Origin: Micavibrio sp. UBA6212
GTDB lineage: Bacteria > Pseudomonadota > Alphaproteobacteria > Micavibrionales > Micavibrionaceae
Reading direction: 5' to 3'
Length of the DNA: 64,000 nt
Assembly: GCA_002421905.1 (NCBI GenBank)
Contig: DISK01000001.1
Location: forward strand, 218,480-282,479
The notes under the pieces are model-generated. The model made no database searches, had not been told where the DNA came from, and was given only the letters and a program-made list of their open reading frames with translations. Below are positions 35,234 through 43,834 of the stretch, piece by piece. The position numbers and the translations under genes are program-made. Positions within the stretch are counted from its first letter, which is position 1, and each line of letters begins with the position of its first letter.

Positions 35234-35935
35234 TTATATCAATCCTTTGTTGCGCATCGAGGTTGTGCCGTTTTTCGATACTATAAGATGGTCATGGATA
35301 ACAATGCCTAATGGTTTGGCGGCGGCAATAATTTGTGAAGTCAAGTCGATGTCTGTCTGGCTTGGGGTCGGGTCGCCGCTCGGGTGGTTGTGGATCAGGA
35401 TAACCGCGGTTGCAGAATGTTCCAAGGCCCGTTTGACGATTTCGCGCGGATATGCGGGGGTATGATCGACCGTTCCGGTTTGCTGGATTTCATCAGCAAT
35501 CAATTCGTTTTTCTTGTTGAGGAACAGAATACGGAAATTTTCTTTCTTTTCGTGCGCCATGGTGGCTTGCACATAATTCATCAGTTTTGACCAACTGCCC
35601 AGAACCTCTTTTTTCATTATGTCGCCTTTCATGAATTGAAAGGAAGCCGCTTGAACAATTTTGAGTGTGGTGATGCTGGGATCTGTTAAGCCGAATTTAC
35701 GCAGATCATCAGCAGAGGCGTGAAAAATTGATGTGAAGGAGCCAAAATGGCTGAGAAGGGATTTGGCTAAGGGTTTAACATCCCGTCGGGGGATTGCAGT
35801 GAATAGCAACAGTTCAATCAGTTCATAATCCGCCAAAGCTTCGACCCCACCTTTGAGGAATCTTTCACGCAAACGATCGCGATGCCCTGTGTAATGCGGT
35901 TGTGTGGTTTGCTGTGTTTCGCCATGATCTTGCAT
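35234..35935 (-). CDS. radC: DNA repair protein RadC (JAB domain)
   Basis: A 233-residue RadC with N-terminal helix-hairpin-helix residues (GHRDRLRERFLKGG, LADYELIELLLFTAIPRRDVKPLAK) and a C-terminal JAB/MPN domain with the metal motif HNHPSGDPTPSQTDIDLT and HDHLIVSKNG. The N-terminal 'GHR..LR.Rfl' box is typical of alphaproteobacterial RadC. I use the ATG at 35935, since upstream there is only a TTG in an A-rich run. The stop lies 3 bases before purB. The biochemical role remains debated in the family. Confidence 0.92.
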   Translation of the reverse strand: MQDHGETQQTTQPHYTGHRDRLRERFLKGGVEALADYELIELLLFTAIPRRDVKPLAKSLLSHFGSFTSIFHASADDLRKFGLTDPSITTLKIVQAASFQFMKGDIMKKEVLGSWSKLMNYVQATMAHEKKENFRILFLNKKNELIADEIQQTGTVDHTPAYPREIVKRALEHSATAVILIHNHPSGDPTPSQTDIDLTSQIIAAAKPLGIVIHDHLIVSKNGTTSMRNKGLI

Positions 35936-36067
35936 AACAATATGTTTTATTTGTTTTTTTGTGCGCCACAAGATGTTTTTTTCTTTTTTTTTGAGCAAGC
36001 CTTCCTATATAGTTTTTTGAAGTAGTTTGAAATTTTAATAATTCTACAGCTCGGCAGGGGAAATATA

Positions 36068-36577
36068 ATGACAATTTCGGCAGGTGTTTTGACAAAACAA
36101 GGTTGGATTCGTCAGTCTGACAACCTTCATAGTGATATAGATGACATTACTGCAGATGTGTCGGCCTTATCCTTTGACCATCATATCCCGAATTGGCACA
36201 TGTATTTTATCCAAGATCCATTGGTAAAGGCCCACGTATTCCCCGATTATGTCAAACACCATTGCCGGATGTTGATCGTCTTTGCGGTTGATACTGTGGC
36301 ATGGGGAAGGCCGCACCCCGATTTATGGGATAGGGTCGGTTTTGAAGATCGCGAAGCCTATCTGGATGACATGTTCTCGATTATGCGCGGGGATGAAAAC
36401 CTACAGCGTGATCGCGCGATGCAGTCTGTTGGAATGGCTGCAGGCTTGGCGGCTGCGTCTGCACGCCGTCTGGATTATGAGGTCGAGATTATAAACCGCC
36501 TTGATGCTGCCAAATTGGCAAACGCGATCAAGATTCCGGAAACCCATGAAATTGCGATGGTTCTATCTTTGAGATAG
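36068..36577 (+). CDS. Protein of unknown function, weak resemblance to the nitroreductase C-terminal part
   Basis: A 169-residue protein starting after AGGGGAAATATA. I do not recognise it with certainty. The segment AMQSVGMAAGLAAASARRLDYEVEIINRLD followed by IPETHEIAMVLSLR has the spacing seen in the FMN-binding C-terminal part of nitroreductases (helix, then 'ig.pe.....a.v.lG'). The usual FMN-contacting Arg-Ser-Arg start is absent. It lies between divergent radC and convergent map. A fragment or an unrelated small domain cannot be excluded. Confidence 0.5.
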   Translation: MTISAGVLTKQGWIRQSDNLHSDIDDITADVSALSFDHHIPNWHMYFIQDPLVKAHVFPDYVKHHCRMLIVFAVDTVAWGRPHPDLWDRVGFEDREAYLDDMFSIMRGDENLQRDRAMQSVGMAAGLAAASARRLDYEVEIINRLDAAKLANAIKIPETHEIAMVLSLR

Positions 36578-36586
36578 TCCCGTTTA

Positions 36587-37399
36587 TCAATAAGGTGGTT
36601 TTGTATATCCTTTGGGCGAGAGGGTGAAAATTTCGACACCCGTTTCGGTAACCCCCATTGAATGCTCGAACTGGGCTGACAGGCCTTTGTCCCGCGTTAC
36701 AGCTGTCCAGCCATCTTGCAAGACTTTGGTTTCATAGGTTCCGGTATTAATCATCGGTTCGATTGTGAAAAACATTCCGGGTTGGAGGATGGTCTGGTCT
36801 GACGTCGGTGTGTGGTAATGCAGAATTTGTGGGTCACAGTGGAAAGTCTGCCCCAATCCGTGACCACAGAAATCGCGGACAACCGAAAAACGGCTGGCGT
36901 GGGCAACTTCTTCGATGGCACGTCCAATGTCACCGAGGGTTGCCCCGGGTTTGACTGCTTCGATCCCTTTCATCATGCAGTCATAGGTTACATCAATCAG
37001 CTTCTTGGCTTTGACGTTTGCATTGCCTGCTATGTACATCCGGCTGGTGTCGCCGTACCAGCTATCCAGAATGACGGTGACGTCAATATTGAGGATGTCT
37101 CCGTTCATCAGTTTCTTGGGGCCGGGGATGCCGTGACAAACGACGTGGTTAATGGATGTACAGATGGATTTCGGAAAACCATGGTAATTGAGCGGGGCGG
37201 GAATGGCACCGTTCTTAATAATAAAGTCATGGCATAGGGTATTGAGCTCTTCGGTTGTAACGCCAACCTGTACATGCTCGGTAATCATATCGAGCGTTTG
37301 CGCCGCCAATTTTCCTGCGGCGCGCATGCCTTCGAAATCGGATTCCGTGTGGAGTTCAATCCCTTGTGAAAATTTGTTTTTAGTTAAAGGTTCTCTCAC
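36587..37399 (-). CDS. map: Methionine aminopeptidase, type I
   Basis: Removes the initiator methionine. A 270-residue pita-bread enzyme with the metal ligands in place: the Asp in GDILNIDVTVILDSWYGDTS, the His in RDFCGHGLGQTFHCDPQI, and the Glu residues in FTIEPMINTGT and QFEHSMGVTETG. The sequence SICTSINHVVCHGIP holds the substrate His. It starts with GTG at 37399 after GAAAGGTCAA and is divergent from the CinA-type gene. Confidence 0.95.
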   Translation of the reverse strand: MREPLTKNKFSQGIELHTESDFEGMRAAGKLAAQTLDMITEHVQVGVTTEELNTLCHDFIIKNGAIPAPLNYHGFPKSICTSINHVVCHGIPGPKKLMNGDILNIDVTVILDSWYGDTSRMYIAGNANVKAKKLIDVTYDCMMKGIEAVKPGATLGDIGRAIEEVAHASRFSVVRDFCGHGLGQTFHCDPQILHYHTPTSDQTILQPGMFFTIEPMINTGTYETKVLQDGWTAVTRDKGLSAQFEHSMGVTETGVEIFTLSPKGYTKPPY

Positions 37400-37474
37400 T
37401 TGACCTTTCTCCTGTCGCTTCGTACTTATATAAGAGATTCAGGTTTAACCCAATCAGACTGGTTTGGCAATAAA

Positions 37475-38239
37475 ATGACGGAACAACACTCGGCGGCTCT
37501 TTTGATTATAGGAAATGAGATTTTGTCGGGGCGGACACAGGATATTAATACGCCGTGGATTGCGACAAAGCTTGCCGAACGTGGAATTCGTCTGATCGAA
37601 GTGCGAGTAGTCCCCGATATTGAAGCGCGGATTGTTGAGGCCATTCACGACTTACAACCCAAGGCGAATTACCTGTTCACAACAGGTGGGATTGGCCCAA
37701 CCCATGATGATATTACAACTGAATCTGTGGCCAAGGCGGTTGGTGTTCCTGTTGTTCTGGATGATGAGGCACGAAATATATTGCTGTCCTATTACAAAAG
37801 TGAAGATCAACTGACCGAAGCCAGATTAAAAATGGCGTATATTCCACAAAGTGCGGTATTGATTGCCAATCCGGTTTCCGGTGCGCCGGGGTACCGGATT
37901 AATAATATTTTTGTTATGGCGGGAGTCCCCATGATCATGCAGGCGATGCTCGATCATATTTTGCCTGATCTGGTATCCGGGGTTCCTATCTTATCCAATA
38001 CTGTGACATGTGATTTACCTGAAAGCATGATTGCTATTCAATTGGCTGCGATACAAAAGGCCTATCCGGATATTGAGATCGGTAGTTATCCGCATTTCAG
38101 AGCAGGGGAGCTGGGGTTGTCCGTTGTTCTGAGGTCGATAGATAAAGAATTATTGAATGAAGCCACGGAAAAAGTTATTGACCTGATCAAGAAAAGTGGC
38201 GGTCGGATGCAAGCACTTAGTTTGAAATCCCAGTCTTGA
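37475..38239 (+). CDS. CinA N-terminal / molybdopterin-binding domain protein
   Basis: A 254-residue MoaB/Mog-like (CinA N-terminal, MPTb) domain protein. It begins SAALLIIGNEILSGRTQDINTPWIATKLAERG and has YLFTTGGIGPTHDDITTESVAKAVGV, the family signature, and VSGAPGYRI later. Complete CinA has an additional C-terminal nicotinamide-nucleotide amidase domain, which is absent here. I use the ATG at 37475, since upstream in-frame codons look spurious and overlap the map promoter. Shortened CinA of this kind is common in alphaproteobacteria. Confidence 0.88.
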   Translation: MTEQHSAALLIIGNEILSGRTQDINTPWIATKLAERGIRLIEVRVVPDIEARIVEAIHDLQPKANYLFTTGGIGPTHDDITTESVAKAVGVPVVLDDEARNILLSYYKSEDQLTEARLKMAYIPQSAVLIANPVSGAPGYRINNIFVMAGVPMIMQAMLDHILPDLVSGVPILSNTVTCDLPESMIAIQLAAIQKAYPDIEIGSYPHFRAGELGLSVVLRSIDKELLNEATEKVIDLIKKSGGRMQALSLKSQS

Positions 38240-38260
38240 TAAATGTTCTTGAAATAAATA

Positions 38261-38288
38261 AGGGGGATTTGTTTCCCCCTATATTTTA
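38261..38288. terminator. Intrinsic terminator
   Basis: AGGGGGA pairs with TCCCCCT around a TTTGT loop, followed by an AT-rich stretch on the right. It separates the CinA-type gene and the convergent chemoreceptor gene. Confidence 0.85.
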
Positions 38289-38304
38289 TCTATCAGATTT
38301 TACT

Positions 38305-39783
38305 CTATACCGATTTTACTTTTCTCAAGAAATCCTCAACGGCAAAACGAATGCGACTCGTCCACTCCAGAATTTCTCCGGATGAATCGAGAACATTTTG
38401 AGATGCATTTTTGGTGTTTTCTGCAGAATCTGCCACGACATTGATACTTTGATTGATTTCATCAACGGCTGTTTCCGTGGTGTTGGTGACTTGTTGGATC
38501 ACATTGATCTGTTGGGTAATATCTTCTGTGGCTTGCGCGGTCTGGTTCGCCAGAACCTTAACTTCGTTGGCCACGACACTGAACCCTTTTCCGGCGTCTC
38601 CTGCGCGGGCCGCTTCAATTGTTGCGTTGAGTGCCAACAGGTTCGTTTTCGATGTGATCGAGTTAATCAGTTTTGTGATCTCGCCAATTTTATGTGCCGA
38701 CGTAACAAGATCGGAAACTGTGTTCATGGTTGTGTCAACTTTTTGTGTGGCTTCTGTGATGGCTTCTTGCGTTCTTAAAACATATTGGTTCACTTCATTA
38801 ATAGATGAATTCAGGTTGGTAGATGTAATGCCATCCGAGATCGTATCTGTTGAGAATTCATTCAACAAAGCATGAATGCGTGTGTTGAAATCTGTAATGA
38901 TTTCATCCATGCGTTTTGATTTTTCCTGCTTATCAAAATCGGCGCGTCTCTCTTTTTCTGCCAACTCTGCTTGTTTCATCAATGACGCACGAAATGTCTG
39001 TAATGTTCTGGCCATTGTGCCGATTTCATCTTGCCGGTCTATGCCGATGATTTCCACCGAGGTATCGCCATTGGATAACGCTTCCATGGTCTTGGCTGTT
39101 TGCAGGATAGGGTGACGAATATCGCGGGTAATTTTCAGGTTGAAGAAAATCATAAGTCCCATAATGATCAAAAGCTTGGGCATAATCCCTGAAAGAACAT
39201 CCAGAATTCTTTCATTTACATCATGGATATAGATGCCGCTTCCGATGACCCATCCCCATGGTTTGAATAATTTAACGAACGAAATTTTCTTAATGGGGGG
39301 CTCTTCCTTTGAAGCTCCTGGTGCGGGCCACATATAATCGGAAAACCCCTCTGCCTCGGGGGTTGAGGAAACAACTTTGACAAAATCGATAAACAGAGCC
39401 TTTCCAGTCGGGTCTTTGAAATTGGTCAGGTCTTTGCCATTCAATTCAGGTTTATAAGGATGCATGATCATGCGTGGGGATGTATCATTGATCCAGAAAT
39501 ATTCTTTTTCGCTGTATCTGAGTTTTGAAATTGTTTCCAAGGCTTGTTTCTGGGCCTCTTCGACAGGGATCGTTCCACCACTGTCCGTTGAGATGCTATG
39601 AAAATACTCTATGATGCCGTATGTAACTTCGACCAATTCTTTGGTTTTTGCATAGCGGTCGGCCAGCATATTACTTTTCATATCCAGAAATTGAAGGGCA
39701 GGGAGTGTCAGGGCGAGCGCTATCGATACAAGCAGAATTACATTGAGCTTGGTCGAAATTTTCAAGTTTAACAGGCTTTTCAT
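38305..39783 (-). CDS. Methyl-accepting chemotaxis protein with a single Cache domain
   Basis: A 492-residue transmembrane chemoreceptor. It has an N-terminal membrane helix (LNVILLVSIALALTLPAL), a periplasmic sCache_2-type domain (YFWINDTSPRMIMHPYKPELNGKDL, PWGWVIGSGIYIHDVN), a second helix (MPKLLIIMGLMIFF), a HAMP segment, and the signalling hairpin with EITKLINSITSKTNLLALNATIEAARAG and GFSVVANEVKVLA. The signalling tip is intact. No cheA/cheW lies nearby, so it joins a core pathway elsewhere. Cache_2 sensors often bind small carboxylates. Confidence 0.92.
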   Translation of the reverse strand: MKSLLNLKISTKLNVILLVSIALALTLPALQFLDMKSNMLADRYAKTKELVEVTYGIIEYFHSISTDSGGTIPVEEAQKQALETISKLRYSEKEYFWINDTSPRMIMHPYKPELNGKDLTNFKDPTGKALFIDFVKVVSSTPEAEGFSDYMWPAPGASKEEPPIKKISFVKLFKPWGWVIGSGIYIHDVNERILDVLSGIMPKLLIIMGLMIFFNLKITRDIRHPILQTAKTMEALSNGDTSVEIIGIDRQDEIGTMARTLQTFRASLMKQAELAEKERRADFDKQEKSKRMDEIITDFNTRIHALLNEFSTDTISDGITSTNLNSSINEVNQYVLRTQEAITEATQKVDTTMNTVSDLVTSAHKIGEITKLINSITSKTNLLALNATIEAARAGDAGKGFSVVANEVKVLANQTAQATEDITQQINVIQQVTNTTETAVDEINQSINVVADSAENTKNASQNVLDSSGEILEWTSRIRFAVEDFLRKVKSV

Positions 39784-40042
39784 TTTAGCTGACGCTCCCG
39801 CAGAAATTTATTGTTTCAAGTGGTTTTACGCAGAAATGTCCGAGATGTTTCGGCGGATTATATCCCAGATTGAATTAAAAGGGTTAAATCTTATTAAAAC
39901 AAATGGGATGGTCTTTGTAAAACACACAGTTGCGCATAAATGTCGCAGTTTATTAAGATCTAGGGAGGTGTTGCCGAGATTGCTGCAAATCCAGCTCCAA
40001 TAATGCATATGTTTTTCATTTTTTGTCTTTCTTCAAAAATCT

Positions 40043-40411
40043 TTAATGGCAAGAGCAAGAACTCTCATCTGCTGTATCGCAATCGAAAACAGGAAGAGTC
40101 TGCCCATTTTTCAGGTAGGACTCTATAGCCTCAATAATGACATCACTCTTTGCTATGCTCACTGTTATTCCCCTGTCCTTCATCTTCCATAGAAACTCTC
40201 TGCCAAATGATAGGGAGAGCAGGACATTTACTTGATCCAAAGGATGACTTTCGCCACGGAAGTTTGTGAAAGCAAGGTCTTGAGGGAGGTTCAATCTTTC
40301 GACCTCGTTTGCGTGGTTGGCCTCATCAATCTCATAAATAATGTATTTTCTGCATTTGCCTGCGTGGTTTGTTACTGTCCTATAGTTTTGTGATGTTACC
40401 GCTATCTTCAT
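40043..40411 (-). CDS. NifX/NifB-type dinitrogenase cofactor-domain protein, last gene of the cyd operon
   Basis: A 122-residue protein with the NifX/NafY-like fold wording: KIAVTSQNYRTVTNHAGKCRKYIIYEID, LDQVNVLLSLSFGREFLWKMKDRGITVSIA and VIEAIESYL. It ends in a Cys-rich tail (DCDTADESSCSCH), which could hold a metal or Fe-S site. It overlaps the cydC stop by four bases and has an AAAGGAG ribosome-binding site. No other nitrogen-fixation genes are seen. Association with cytochrome bd genes suggests a redox or metal-handling role, which is inference. Confidence 0.82.
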   Translation of the reverse strand: MKIAVTSQNYRTVTNHAGKCRKYIIYEIDEANHANEVERLNLPQDLAFTNFRGESHPLDQVNVLLSLSFGREFLWKMKDRGITVSIAKSDVIIEAIESYLKNGQTLPVFDCDTADESSCSCH

Positions 40412-42033
40412 TTGGGGTACTCCTTTGATAAATCAACAATTAAATCCATTTTTTCTGCAATTTTCCTATTGTGCGTGATCACGATCAGCCCTTTGTTTGA
40501 TGTAAAGTTCAAGACTCTGTTCATGATGTCTTCTTCCATATCATGATCGAGGCCCTCGCCGACCTCATCAAGAATCAAATATGGAGAATCTTTAAGGAGG
40601 GCGCGAGCCAAAGAGAGGCGCTTTAGTTCTCCGCCAGAGAGGTTTAACCCGTTCTCTCCAACATAGGTGTTGAAACCTTGTGGCAAGGACTTAATAAAAT
40701 CCAATAGCCCTGAAATTAAACAGGATTGTTCAATTTCTTCGGTTGTTGCAGAGGGGTTTGCTATTCTTAGATTTTCTTCGATTGTACGATCAAACAGGTG
40801 CGGGCGTTGCTGAACCACTGAAAAATAATCTGTTCCAGTCGGAGTAATTGATCCTTCATCTGGCGAACAAAATCCCAATAGTAAATTTAGAATGGTTGTC
40901 TTCCCTGATCCTGTCGGCCCCACGATCGCCATTGATTGGCCTTTTGGCAGGCAAAACGTAAAATCCTCAAGGACGGGTTTGCTTGTTTGCGCATAAGCAA
41001 AAGATACCTTGTCAAAGGAAAGAGGAAGATCCGGAGAAACTTCTTTCTGATTTTGGTTCCCGGCAGGGGAATATCTATCAAACTCGAAAATGCGACTGGC
41101 CGCACGCATGATCTTGGGAAGAGACTGAATTGCGAAAGGAATTCTTCCAAGTTCCTCGAATGATACCCATGAAAGCATCATTATCATAACCAGAATGGCA
41201 AGCTTTATCTCCTCATTGGCAAAGTGGGGCAGTAAAAAAATAAGAGAAATAAGCAGCGAGATATGGGATAAAAATAAAATAAGTGACTGACCGATAGTGA
41301 TCGTTCGGTCAATTTTGTTTTGATAGGCTTTAATTTGTATTATTTGATTTTTCCAAGAGTTTGCTGCGGCATTATTTTCGTCAAGGATCATAAGTTCGCG
41401 AATACCTTGAAGGTGAGAGGTAAGATCAGCGCGGGTTTGACCAAGATAATTGACCAGTTTTTCTTCTGGATGACGTGCCAACAGAAAACATCCGGCAGGG
41501 ATAATAATCAGGCAAACCAGCAGGATTGATGTGATGATGGCAGCCAAAGATATGGAATAAAATGAAGTAATGGCTGCAACCAGTATTATGTTCCCCAGGG
41601 CAATACATAAGGGAACAAGAGTGGACAGATAGAGCTGGTCGAGTATATCAACATCTGTTTTCAATCGGTTAAATAGATCACCGGCGCGAAATAAATTCTG
41701 CAAATCAATTGGTGATACGCTAACCAGTCTTTTGTATAACCAAACTCTAAGGCTTTGTAGAATAGATAGCGTTGCATTATGCGTTATCAGTCGTTCGAGG
41801 TATTTCCCTCCTGTCCTTATTATGGCGCAGGCACGGATGATGGCTGCCGGAGTAAAATAGTTGATGGAAACCCCCATAACACCGGCAAGTCCCATACTTG
41901 TAATGAACCAGCCCGACGTAGAGGCAAGGATGATGCTGGATATCGAGCTGATAATTGCCAGAAATACGCCCAGAAATAATATCAAGGCATGGGGTCGGTA
42001 AATACCAATCAGTCGGACAAGATTAGAGATCAT
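40408..42033 (-). CDS. cydC: Glutathione/cysteine ABC exporter, permease-ATPase subunit CydC
   Basis: A 541-residue half-transporter: N-terminal membrane segments (about 1-300) and a C-terminal ATPase with Walker A GPTGSGKTTILNLL, signature LNLSGGELKRLSLARALL and Walker B YLILDEVGEGLD. With CydD it exports thiols needed for assembly of cytochrome bd. It overlaps cydD by four bases (ATGA) and has GGAGGAAGG before its ATG. The membrane half is less conserved, as usual for CydC. Confidence 0.9.
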   Translation of the reverse strand: MISNLVRLIGIYRPHALILFLGVFLAIISSISSIILASTSGWFITSMGLAGVMGVSINYFTPAAIIRACAIIRTGGKYLERLITHNATLSILQSLRVWLYKRLVSVSPIDLQNLFRAGDLFNRLKTDVDILDQLYLSTLVPLCIALGNIILVAAITSFYSISLAAIITSILLVCLIIIPAGCFLLARHPEEKLVNYLGQTRADLTSHLQGIRELMILDENNAAANSWKNQIIQIKAYQNKIDRTITIGQSLILFLSHISLLISLIFLLPHFANEEIKLAILVMIMMLSWVSFEELGRIPFAIQSLPKIMRAASRIFEFDRYSPAGNQNQKEVSPDLPLSFDKVSFAYAQTSKPVLEDFTFCLPKGQSMAIVGPTGSGKTTILNLLLGFCSPDEGSITPTGTDYFSVVQQRPHLFDRTIEENLRIANPSATTEEIEQSCLISGLLDFIKSLPQGFNTYVGENGLNLSGGELKRLSLARALLKDSPYLILDEVGEGLDHDMEEDIMNRVLNFTSNKGLIVITHNRKIAEKMDLIVDLSKEYPK

Positions 42034-43694
42034 GTCTGCCTTCCTCCATTCAAATAAAGGAGAGTTTCTTCCTGTAGGGAAGTATGTTGGCGATGAGTGA
42101 TCGTCATCACAATTTTATTTAATGCTCTACAAGAGGAAAGGCATTGAGAGATAACGGCTTCTGTTTCTTTATCAAGAGATGCCGATGGTTCGTCGAGCAA
42201 TAGGACAGAACTATCTCGTAGAAGTGCGCGCGCCAGCGCAAGTCTTTGGATTTGTCCACCGGAGAGACCAGCGCCATTATCTCCGACTTGGCTATGATAT
42301 CCATTGGGCAAGGACATGATGAAGTCATCCATGAGCATATCGCGGCAAGTATTCCTGATCTTTTCAAACGTTGTACTATCGGGAATGCCAAGGCGCAAAT
42401 TCTCCAAAATTGTTCCATGGAATAATGTAGGATTTTGTGGAACCCACGAAATATGCTTGCGCCATTCTCTATTGTCCAAAAGATTGAGATATATCTGGTT
42501 GTTAATGCGGATAGTTCCGGATGTGGGAAGGATAAATCCTGCAAGAAGGAGAAAGATCGTACTCTTTCCAGACCCAGATGGGCCCATGATCGTCAAGGGA
42601 TGCCCTGCATTGACCTTAAAAGAAATATTGGAGATAGCTTGAATTGTCTTATCAGGGTAGATGAAGCAAACATCGTCAAATTCAATCGAGGTAATGTTTT
42701 CTGGAGCCTTGTTTTCTTTGATCTCATTGGTAGGGCTATGATGTTCAAATGTCGTAATAACTTTCTCGCAGGCGGCAGTAGCTTCCATTTTTGAATGATA
42801 TGCGGATCCCATTCTTCTCAGGGGGGAGTAGAATTCGGGGGCAAGAAGTAAAACAAAGAAGCCATCCAGAAATAAAATATCCTCCCAGAGCAATCGAAAT
42901 CCCACGAGAACAGCGATGATAGCAATACTGACTGTTGAAAAGAATTCTAAAGTTACAGTGGAAAGAAAGGCCAAGCGTAGAACGGACATTGTCTTTTCGC
43001 GATATTGTTCTGAGCTGAACTCAATATTTTTTTCCTGTTGTCTTGCTGTGTCAAAAATCCTGAGCGTTGGGATACCTTTAATAGTATCAAGAAATGTATT
43101 CCCCATGCGGGTTAGAGTTGCCCAGAGTTCCTGATTTTTTTGTTTGGCTTTATGCCCAATAAGGATCATAAAAAGTGGAATCATCGGGGCAGTCAGTATC
43201 ATGATCAACGCTGAAAGCCAGTCAGAATAAAGTACAAAGACCCAGATCAGGGTGGGTGATAAAACAGCAAGTCGTGATGCGGGTATATATTGCTGATAAT
43301 ATTGGCGAATAGTTTCGGGAGCATCCATCAAAAGAGTTGAAAGTGTGCCGCTGCCTTGGCCTGAGACGAAAAGAGGGGAGCGTGAGAAAATATCAGTGTG
43401 GAGGTCTTGTTGTATTCTGGTCGCTATAATTTCTCCGGACTTATATGCTTGGCGTTGCCCTGTAAAGGCCGTCAGAGAGCGGAAGATGCTCGCAATAATA
43501 AAGACCACAACATAAGATATTATCCATTCGGATTCTTTATCCTCGAACCCGATGCCATAAATAATTCTGGAGAGAGAGAAAGCCTGAATTACAATGGTTA
43601 GAGTTGTCATTAATCCCCAAAAAATAGAGCCACGAGTCTGCGGTTTCGACAAGTGGCTATATCTTTTCAGATAGTCTGATGGCGTTTGAGACAT
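42030..43694 (-). CDS. cydD: Glutathione/cysteine ABC exporter, permease-ATPase subunit CydD
   Basis: A 554-residue half-transporter. It has a type I ABC membrane domain and an ATPase with Walker A GPSGSGKSTIFLLLAG, signature GLSGGQIQRLALARALL and Walker B SVLLLDEPSASLD. The membrane part includes TLRIFDTARQQ, the 'kaFn/r' family box. I use the ATG at 43694. An in-frame TTG at 43709 is a rival start, closer to the GGAAGGAAGGAA run that ends cydX. Neither has a perfect ribosome-binding site, so translation may be coupled to cydX. Confidence 0.92.
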   Translation of the reverse strand: MSQTPSDYLKRYSHLSKPQTRGSIFWGLMTTLTIVIQAFSLSRIIYGIGFEDKESEWIISYVVVFIIASIFRSLTAFTGQRQAYKSGEIIATRIQQDLHTDIFSRSPLFVSGQGSGTLSTLLMDAPETIRQYYQQYIPASRLAVLSPTLIWVFVLYSDWLSALIMILTAPMIPLFMILIGHKAKQKNQELWATLTRMGNTFLDTIKGIPTLRIFDTARQQEKNIEFSSEQYREKTMSVLRLAFLSTVTLEFFSTVSIAIIAVLVGFRLLWEDILFLDGFFVLLLAPEFYSPLRRMGSAYHSKMEATAACEKVITTFEHHSPTNEIKENKAPENITSIEFDDVCFIYPDKTIQAISNISFKVNAGHPLTIMGPSGSGKSTIFLLLAGFILPTSGTIRINNQIYLNLLDNREWRKHISWVPQNPTLFHGTILENLRLGIPDSTTFEKIRNTCRDMLMDDFIMSLPNGYHSQVGDNGAGLSGGQIQRLALARALLRDSSVLLLDEPSASLDKETEAVISQCLSSCRALNKIVMTITHRQHTSLQEETLLYLNGGRQT

Positions 43695-43717
43695 AAGGAA
43701 ACAAGACAAGGATTTAT

Positions 43718-43822
43718 TTATTTTCGTTCCTTCCTTCCTTCACGTGATTCATACCACATCACGTTGATTATGCCGAGTGCCAGAGCGGCGGTCAGACCAA
43801 GTATCCATGTAAAATACCACAT
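43718..43822 (-). CDS. cydX: CydX small subunit of cytochrome bd oxidase (34 aa)
   Basis: A 34-residue membrane peptide encoded between cydB and cydD: MWYFTWILGLTAALALGI, then a second part with NVMWYESREGRK. The MWYFxWILG start and the MW.E end are the CydX hallmarks. It has one membrane helix. CydX stabilises the haem-containing CydAB complex. It is very short but was found by reading the minus strand from the ATG at 43822 to TAA at 43718-43720. The C-terminal codons contain a GGAAGGAAGGAA repeat that may also serve as ribosome-binding site for cydD. Confidence 0.9.
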   Translation of the reverse strand: MWYFTWILGLTAALALGIINVMWYESREGRKERK

Positions 43823-43834
43823 ATGTTAACTCCC

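Noticed and set aside
37400..37474. Upstream in-frame extension of the CinA-type gene
   Set aside because: The family starts around 'ALLIIGNEIL'; the extra 25 codons overlap the map promoter and look non-conserved.
43694..43709. TTG start of cydD at 43709
   Set aside because: An ATG five codons downstream is more usual; the TTG is closer to a purine-rich run, so the choice is not certain, but no sequence feature requires it.
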